A stretch of DNA of 58,770 nt from Clostridia bacterium (GTDB lineage: Bacteria; Bacillota; Clostridia; Lachnospirales; Lachnospiraceae). Every line of letters begins with the position of its first letter. The stretch's first letter is position 1. The position numbers and the translations under genes were made by a program. Where the stretch lies: positions 1-58,770 of the forward strand of contig CAJTFE010000033.1 in assembly GCA_910575725.1 (NCBI GenBank), given 5' to 3'. The notes beneath the pieces were generated by a model. That model was not told the origin of the DNA, did not search any database, and saw nothing but the letters and a program-made list of their open reading frames with translations. Shown piece after piece: positions 53,575-58,770 of the stretch.

Positions 53575-53653
53575 AATAGACCTCCTAAAAACTTTTAAAA
53601 TTTGAAATGATGTAGTTACTTTTCAATCAAAAAAGTATATAGATGCGCTTGAA

Positions 53654-53842
53654 TTAATCTTCCCAAGCGATTGCAGACACAGGACACGAATCAATTGCAT
53701 CCTGCACGGCGCTTTGATTGTCATCGTTTGCTGGTTGGTATGCTTCCGCCTTCTCGTGCTCATTCATACGAAAAACTTCGTCGCAGATCCCACAGCAAAG
53801 CCCGCAGCCAATGCAGAGATTCTGATCTACTTTTATTTTCAT
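53654..53842 (-). CDS. Single-cluster 4Fe-4S ferredoxin
   Basis: This 62-aa ferredoxin has Cys10, Cys13 and Cys16 in CIGCGLCCGIC and Cys53 in SCPVSAI, fitting one 4Fe-4S cluster, with extra Cys17 and Cys20. GGAGGTGATTTT precedes the ATG at 53842. It likely passes electrons to Hcp encoded just downstream. Confidence 0.9.
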   Translation of the reverse strand: MKIKVDQNLCIGCGLCCGICDEVFRMNEHEKAEAYQPANDDNQSAVQDAIDSCPVSAIAWED

Positions 53843-53875
53843 AAAATCACCTCCCTCTGTCAATTTTACGTTTGA

Positions 53876-54208
53876 TTAAAATACAACGACCAAAAGCATC
53901 TTGAACGCTTCCTGTCCATATACCGCGTGAGGGTGTCCAGCTGGCATGACGATGGATTCTCCTTCATGCAACAGATATTCTGTGCCGTCAATGGTGATTT
54001 TTCCAACGCCGTCCAGACAGGTTACGAAAGCGTCGCCGCCCGATTCATGGGTGCTGATTTCCTCGCCCTTTGCGAATGAGAACAGGGTAATACTTACTGC
54101 CGGATTTTGCGCCAGCGTCTTGCTGACTACCTGCCCCTCCTGATAGGAGATCTGCTCCTTCAGCGTCAGAACCTCGGCTTGCGCAATGTTTTTCATTTTT
54201 TTACTCAT
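53876..54208 (-). CDS. Cupin-domain protein
   Basis: This 110-aa protein has a cupin barrel with STHESGGDAFVTCLDG and MPAGHPHAV, giving the His and Glu residues for a metal site. Small cupins of this kind often stand beside hcp in Clostridia; the function is unknown. AGGAGGTGAC precedes the ATG at 54208. It is in one unit with hcp. Confidence 0.85.
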   Translation of the reverse strand: MSKKMKNIAQAEVLTLKEQISYQEGQVVSKTLAQNPAVSITLFSFAKGEEISTHESGGDAFVTCLDGVGKITIDGTEYLLHEGESIVMPAGHPHAVYGQEAFKMLLVVVF

Positions 54209-54283
54209 AACAGTCACCTCCTGCAATATAATTTGTTTTTGTCTGTCGGATATATTCCAAAAACTGAAGAACCGAATCAGAGG

Positions 54284-54997
54284 TTATTCCAGAATCTTTC
54301 CATCAATCGAGATAGTGACCACCTGCCAGGGAATGAATTTTCCGCTTGCCTGCAATGCTTTTTTAGCAGCTAACTCCAGTCCGCCGCAGCAGGGAACTTC
54401 CATCCGCACAATGGTCACGCTCTGGATATTGTTGTTTTGGATAATCTGCGTCAGCTTTTCGCTGTAATCCACGTTGTCCAGCTTGGGGCAGCCAATCAGC
54501 GTAACCTTCCCACGCATAAAATCCTCGTGCATTCTGGCATAGGCATATGCGCTGCAATCTGCCGCAATCAGCAACTTGGCTCCTTCAAAATAGGGGGCAC
54601 CTACTGGGACCAGCTTAATTTGGCAGGGCCACTGCCTCAGCTGTGACTCAGCCTGCATCGGGGCAGAAGGAGCAGATTCCTGCGAATGCTGGATTCGCTG
54701 CATTCGGCTGCCCGGGCAACCCGCATGAACACCAACGGAAGGAGAATTCATTCTGTTCTTTTTTCTCATATTTTCCTGCACAGCCTTTTCGTCATAGGCA
54801 GCAGCTTCCCGTTCCACAAAGGAAATCGCACCGGTGGGGCAGGTGGGCAGGCAATCGCCCAGACCATCGCAATAATCGTCCCGCAGGAGTTTTGCCTTCC
54901 CGTTTACCATGCCGATAGCCCCTTCATGGCAGGCTTCGGCGCAGGCCCCACATCCATTGCACTTTTCTTCGTCTATCTGAATAATTTTCCGAATCAT
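54284..54997 (-). CDS. Dicluster 4Fe-4S ferredoxin-like protein
   Basis: This 237-aa protein has two ferredoxin motifs near the start: Cys13, Cys16, Cys19 and Cys23, then Cys43, Cys49 and Cys53. A Cys-containing C-terminal domain follows with ADCSAYAYARMHEDFM, GCPKLDN and VPCCGGLE. It is the first gene of the hcp unit and diverges from a Crp/Fnr gene. It may feed electrons to Hcp or sense redox state. AAAGGATGA precedes the ATG. Confidence 0.85.
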   Translation of the reverse strand: MIRKIIQIDEEKCNGCGACAEACHEGAIGMVNGKAKLLRDDYCDGLGDCLPTCPTGAISFVEREAAAYDEKAVQENMRKKNRMNSPSVGVHAGCPGSRMQRIQHSQESAPSAPMQAESQLRQWPCQIKLVPVGAPYFEGAKLLIAADCSAYAYARMHEDFMRGKVTLIGCPKLDNVDYSEKLTQIIQNNNIQSVTIVRMEVPCCGGLELAAKKALQASGKFIPWQVVTISIDGKILE

Positions 54998-55016
54998 GTT
55001 TGCTTCATCCTTTCTC

Positions 55017-55074
55017 TTGCGTTTCTGGATTTAGTATACTATAATATGAAATGAAAGTCTGTTGTTATAACAAC
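55017..55074. promoter_or_regulatory. Divergent promoters and perfect palindrome for a Crp/Fnr protein
   Basis: On the plus strand TTGCGT (55017-55022) and TATAAT (55040-55045), 17 bases apart, form the regulator promoter. On the minus strand TATACT (55033-55038) is a -10 box with no -35 match. The palindrome GTTGTTATAACAAC spans 55061-55074. Its centre is at -41.5 from the predicted minus-strand start and about +16 from the plus-strand start. That fits class II activation of the hcp unit and repression of the regulator gene. Confidence 0.65.
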
Positions 55075-55088
55075 AAGGAGTGAAAAAT

Positions 55089-55751
55089 ATGAATTTATCC
55101 AATACACAACTGTTTCGAGGACTGGAAGAAGCAGAGATTACATCTCTTTTGGGTTGCCTGAATGCCACAACGCGTAGTTTTCAAAAAGGAGAGGTAATCC
55201 TTTCAGAAGGAAACATCACGGAAAATATCGGGATCTTGCTGTCCGGCCTGGCGGTGATCTCCTGCAACGATATCTGGGGCAATACCAGTATTTTGGGTCA
55301 TGTTGCGCCCGGCTCTGTATTCGCCGAGGTGTATGCCTGCATTCCGGGGGAGCCGATGTTGGTTACGGTGTCCGCTGCGGAGGATACATCCATATTGTTT
55401 ATGAATGTGGGGCGTGTCCTGGCTACTTGTACCAATGCCTGTCCATTCCACACAAGACTTGTCCGAAATCTGCTGACTGTCTGCGCTCACAGAAACCTTC
55501 AGCTTTCTCAAAGAATCCAGCATACCAGCTCCAAATCCATTCGGGGGCGGTTGATGTCCTATTTTTCGGAATGCGCCAAACGCGCCGGGAGCAATTCTTT
55601 CCTGATCCCCTACAACCGCCAACAGTTAGCTGATTATCTGAATGTGGACCGCAGTACCATGTGTAACGAGCTTTCAAAAATGCAAAAAGACGGAATTATT
55701 GAGTACAGCAAGAATCAATTTTTATTAAAAGATAGCTTGATGTTTCAATAG
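55089..55751 (+). CDS. Crp/Fnr-family transcriptional regulator
   Basis: This 220-aa protein has an N-terminal cyclic-nucleotide-like barrel (GEVILSEGNITENIGILLSG, then PGSVFAEVYAC) and a C-terminal winged helix (YNRQQLADYLNVDRSTMCNE). Several Cys residues in the sensor half could carry a redox or nitric-oxide-sensing centre. AAGGAG lies before the ATG at 55089; a GTG at 55080 is also in frame. It probably activates the divergent hcp unit. Confidence 0.88.
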   Translation: MNLSNTQLFRGLEEAEITSLLGCLNATTRSFQKGEVILSEGNITENIGILLSGLAVISCNDIWGNTSILGHVAPGSVFAEVYACIPGEPMLVTVSAAEDTSILFMNVGRVLATCTNACPFHTRLVRNLLTVCAHRNLQLSQRIQHTSSKSIRGRLMSYFSECAKRAGSNSFLIPYNRQQLADYLNVDRSTMCNELSKMQKDGIIEYSKNQFLLKDSLMFQ

Positions 55752-55846
55752 AGAGTATGAGTGATTCATTGTATGTTTTCTGATGATCTATTTTATCAAA
55801 AAAATACTTTTAAGTGTCCTTCAAAAATCTCTCAAGCTGTTATATA

Positions 55847-56809
55847 TCAATATGTTATACCTTTCCAATACATGGGAGTCATAACTTCTGCAATCTCTGG
55901 CAGAGTGACATCCCGCAAGGCCCATCGTTTGAACTCCTCAAAACCAGTACGGTCTACAATGTAGCCAATATGCTCTTTTCCGCCGGGAGCATTGGGGTCG
56001 ATGTACTCCTTCACATAGTCGTAGGTATTGAGAATGATTTTGATAATACTGTCTTCGTCCACCCACTTGATGAAATCTTCACCCAGACGCGGGTTCTTTT
56101 TGCCAGTTCTACCCAGCAAAGTAAGTCTATAGTATTTCTTTTCACTACGAGTCCATGCAGCATTCGGACAGGCCAAAACACATTCTCCACAGCCAATGCA
56201 TCGCCGCTCATCTCGTTGAGGACGGAAGTTGACTGGCTTCAGAGCCTCAACAGATTTCTTTTTGCAGGCTTTTACACAGGCCCCGCAGCTAACACAACGA
56301 TCAGACTCAAGATGAGGTACTGTCATACCCATGATGCCAAAGTCATGCATACGTACTTTGGCACAATCATTGGGGCAACCAGTCAGAGCAATCTTAAAGT
56401 GGAGATCGTTGGGGAAAACAGCTTTTTCAATACGCTGGGCAAGCGCAGTGGTATCATAACAGGCGAATGGACAGACACGGTTGCCCACGCAAGCGGTGAT
56501 ATTTCGGGTTCCAGCAGCAGGATAGCCGCAGCCCACTTCATCCTGATTGATCTCCAAACCGTCAATCAGGCTTTGAAGGGCAGCATTAACCTCTGGCATC
56601 TTTTCAAAAGGAATACCAGGAATCTCAAATCCCTGTCGGCTGGTAATATGAACTGTGCCATTTCCGAAAGTTTCTGCAATATGCTGAATTTGGCTCAGAT
56701 ATTTGGCATCCAGATGACCACCGGGAACACGGATTCTGGAAGCAGTCATACCACGTTCTTTAGTGACACGAAACGCATTCTTTTTTAGTATTTTTGTGTT
56801 GATATCCAT
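55847..56809 (-). CDS. asrC: Anaerobic sulfite reductase subunit C (sirohaem)
   Basis: This 320-aa protein has the nitrite/sulfite reductase fold: ITSRQGFEIPGIP, the cluster-sirohaem Cys set in CVGNRVCPFAC and TGCPNDC, and two 4Fe-4S motifs (CVSCGACVKACKKK and CIGCGECVLACPNAA). It reduces sulfite to sulfide. It is the last gene of asrABC, 11 bases after asrB. Confidence 0.95.
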   Translation of the reverse strand: MDINTKILKKNAFRVTKERGMTASRIRVPGGHLDAKYLSQIQHIAETFGNGTVHITSRQGFEIPGIPFEKMPEVNAALQSLIDGLEINQDEVGCGYPAAGTRNITACVGNRVCPFACYDTTALAQRIEKAVFPNDLHFKIALTGCPNDCAKVRMHDFGIMGMTVPHLESDRCVSCGACVKACKKKSVEALKPVNFRPQRDERRCIGCGECVLACPNAAWTRSEKKYYRLTLLGRTGKKNPRLGEDFIKWVDEDSIIKIILNTYDYVKEYIDPNAPGGKEHIGYIVDRTGFEEFKRWALRDVTLPEIAEVMTPMYWKGITY

Positions 56810-56820
56810 GTTACCCCTCC

Positions 56821-57615
56821 TTAATCTACTAAAAATTTCCCTTTGGTATAGTTAAATACTGGACCGTCCAGGCAAACATAGGTGTCCCCAATCTTACAGT
56901 GACCGCACTTGCCCAGACCGCAGCACATTTTCCGTTCCTGAGAAATCCAGACATTTTCTTCTGGAAGTCCAATATCCAGTAATCCCTGCACGGAAAAGCG
57001 CATCATGGCAGGAGGCCCTACTACAACAGCCACTGTGTTCTGCACATTATCCAGTTTGATTTGAGGGATGTACTGAGTAACAAGGCCCACATGACAGGCA
57101 ACATCCTCTTCTGCACAATCTACCGTAAGGATGATATCCATGTTTTTTTTCCAGAGCTTCAGATCGTTGCGGAAAAGAATGTCATGCGACGTTTTGAAGC
57201 CTGCAATCAGAGTCATATGCCCCCGCTGCTCTGGATGATTGAAAAAGTAATCCACCACTCCTCGAACAGGCGATAGACCAGTTCCGCCAGCCATGACGAT
57301 GATGTCCTTACCTGCATAGTCTGATACATCGAATCCATTCCCATAGGGACCACGCAGCAAAAGAGTATCACCCACATAATGTTCAAAAACTTCATTGGTA
57401 ACCTTGCCCACTCGACGAATGGTTAGATCTACGAAGTTGTCTCCAATACCACTGACTGATATAGGAGCTTCTCCATATTTAGGAATCGACACTTCAAAAA
57501 ACTGTCCCGGCTTAACATCTCCTTGAAACTCCATACGGAACGTATACTCAATTTTTGTGTGCCGAATTACTTCCAAAATTTTGGATGGGAAAGGAATATA
57601 ATCATTTTTCATCAT
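56821..57615 (-). CDS. asrB: Anaerobic sulfite reductase subunit B (flavin/iron-sulfur)
   Basis: This 264-aa protein resembles dihydroorotate dehydrogenase electron-transfer subunits, with an FAD/NAD domain (GPYGNGFDVSDYAGKD, AGGTGLSPVRGVV) and a C-terminal iron-sulfur motif (CCGLGKCGHCKIGDTYVC). It takes electrons from NADH to the other Asr subunits. The start overlaps the asrA stop by 4 bases, and GGAGGTGA precedes it. Confidence 0.94.
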   Translation of the reverse strand: MMKNDYIPFPSKILEVIRHTKIEYTFRMEFQGDVKPGQFFEVSIPKYGEAPISVSGIGDNFVDLTIRRVGKVTNEVFEHYVGDTLLLRGPYGNGFDVSDYAGKDIIVMAGGTGLSPVRGVVDYFFNHPEQRGHMTLIAGFKTSHDILFRNDLKLWKKNMDIILTVDCAEEDVACHVGLVTQYIPQIKLDNVQNTVAVVVGPPAMMRFSVQGLLDIGLPEENVWISQERKMCCGLGKCGHCKIGDTYVCLDGPVFNYTKGKFLVD

Positions 57616-58628
57616 TGTTCAGTCACCTCCGTCATAGCACTCTGCAATTTGTTGATGCAACCTGAAAATGAGATATACTCCGGACAGATATCGTCGCATC
57701 GTCCGCAACCCACACACATGTGATAGCCATTGCGTTGTTTGTAGTCCAGTACCTTGTGCAGTACCTTGAACCGCATCCGTTCTCCGTTTTTTTTCCGATA
57801 ACTGCCGCCACCGGCCACATCGGTAAAGCCATCTACCATACAGGAGGCCCAGATACGACGGCGCTCTCCAACCTTGCCATTCTCACTATAAAAGAGATCC
57901 TGCATAGTAAAGCAGGTACAGGTAGGACAGACAAAATTGCAACGTCCACAGTTGATGCAGCGGCTATTGTATTCCTCCCACATAGTACTTTTGGCCACCT
58001 CTGCGGTCAGATTTTCAGGGACTTGAACTGTAACTTGGTTTTCAGTGACATGAGCAGGGATGACTTCCTGCTGTTCACATCCAGCTTGTACTAACTGTTT
58101 CACCCATGCCTCATCCTTACAGTCCACCAGATAGGTGCCGTCAGGCTGGCGGTCGATGCTCATATCATATTTAGTGCTTACATTGGTTCCCATACTGACG
58201 CAGAAGCAATTTTCAAAGGAATGTTCACAGCCCATCAGCACAATCTTAATGTTATCCCGCAGATGCTGATAGTAATAATCTGCTGGACTGTTGTGTAGGT
58301 ACATATCGTCCAGCCGCTTAAGAGCATATAGGTCGCAGCTACGCAAGAAAATGACTGCGCCTTTTTGGGGAAAATCGGCTTCTTTGGTTTGCCCTTCCGT
58401 AAAGAAGAACAGGGTTTGAGAAACGGGTGTCAGCACTTCCTTGAAGGAATAATCAGATTTTTTGTCGAACACGATTTCGTCAGCATGTTCAATTTTTCCA
58501 TAACGGATACAATCTGTATCAGAAAAGCGTCCGCCGCCAGAAAAGTTGTGGGGAGCATAGATATGGTAATTTGTTTGCCATGTCTGAAATAATACATTCA
58601 GTTGCATATCAGTAATATGAAAGCCCAT
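57612..58628 (-). CDS. asrA: Anaerobic sulfite reductase subunit A (iron-sulfur)
   Basis: This 338-aa electron-transfer protein has two C-terminal 4Fe-4S motifs: CINCGRCNFVCPTCTC and CVGCGRCDDICPEYI. The N-terminal part contains FLRSCDLYALKRLDDMYL, as in AsrA. GGGAGGAAA precedes the ATG. It is the first gene of the asr operon. Confidence 0.94.
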   Translation of the reverse strand: MGFHITDMQLNVLFQTWQTNYHIYAPHNFSGGGRFSDTDCIRYGKIEHADEIVFDKKSDYSFKEVLTPVSQTLFFFTEGQTKEADFPQKGAVIFLRSCDLYALKRLDDMYLHNSPADYYYQHLRDNIKIVLMGCEHSFENCFCVSMGTNVSTKYDMSIDRQPDGTYLVDCKDEAWVKQLVQAGCEQQEVIPAHVTENQVTVQVPENLTAEVAKSTMWEEYNSRCINCGRCNFVCPTCTCFTMQDLFYSENGKVGERRRIWASCMVDGFTDVAGGGSYRKKNGERMRFKVLHKVLDYKQRNGYHMCVGCGRCDDICPEYISFSGCINKLQSAMTEVTEQ

Positions 58629-58770
58629 ATATTTTCCTCCCTATTTAGTCAAGTCTTTTTCCTTATTTTTCAAGGATTTTTTAGTTATATATCTCAGATG
58701 AATGAGCCAAGATAATGGACATTTCTTTGTATCTGGTACGAAAATAGAGGTGTTGGGTATACAAAGTAGA
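58629..58770 (-). promoter_or_regulatory. Upstream region of the asr operon
   Basis: This AT-rich stretch carries the asrA ribosome site and presumably the promoter. A TATAAC box lies 15 bases after TTGGCT on the minus strand, a poor spacing. I see no copy of the palindrome found before the Crp/Fnr gene. The window ends here. Confidence 0.35.

Overview
The window reads as chromosome of a Gram-positive gut anaerobe, most likely a Lachnospiraceae-type Clostridium. The reasons are strong AAGGAGG-type ribosome sites, PTS-based sugar uptake, a type II fatty acid operon using FabK with a fused accDA gene, a T-box leader on thrS, HydE, a clostridial asrABC sulfite reductase, and clostridial integrative-element debris. 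No ribosomal RNA or intact tRNA gene is present, so the species is not fixed.

Layout. 1-5.6 kb is a hexitol-type PTS operon: a 1-phosphofructokinase-like kinase, a SorE-like zinc dehydrogenase, a DeoR repressor and a mannitol-type EIICBA. 5.7-15.1 kb is an AT-richer accessory island. It holds an hsdM with only a stub of hsdS and no hsdR, an uncharacterised 194-aa gene, a DUF3892 protein, an AAA ATPase plus subtilisin-like protease pair of the IetAS anti-phage type, and a run of small genes (XRE regulator, two-helix membrane protein, SseB-like, Smr). 15.1-23.0 kb holds two sugar PTS loci with AraC regulators: a beta-glucoside type whose 6-phospho-beta-glucosidase is a wreck, and an intact sucrose scrA-scrB pair. 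23.2-25.4 kb has a Uma2-family gene, an unknown gene, a 176-bp near-perfect palindrome and a YjjG-like HAD phosphatase. ssrA (tmRNA) follows on the minus strand.

26.1-36.5 kb is a complete fatty-acid synthesis operon: fabH-acpP-fabK-fabD-fabG-fabF-accB-fabZ-accC-accDA, then a second FabK-like flavoprotein. A TetR regulator and a DegV fatty-acid-binding protein lie just beyond. thrS with its T-box, an orphan hydE and an unknown protein end the conserved block at 42.1 kb.

42.2-51.8 kb is a graveyard of mobile DNA. It contains a tRNA 3'-end fragment (attachment scar), two HU-like proteins, broken element genes, a tnpV with an amber codon, an oriT-like region with mobC and a clipped relaxase, an internally deleted insertion sequence, and the C-terminal end of a VirD4-type coupling protein. 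51.9-58.6 kb is an anaerobic nitrosative/sulfite block: hcp, ferredoxin, cupin and dicluster ferredoxin transcribed away from a Crp/Fnr regulator, then asrABC. A perfect palindrome between the divergent genes sits at the position expected for activation of the hcp operon.

Two families of short repeats placed directly in front of start codons recur across unrelated operons and are the least explained signal in the window.
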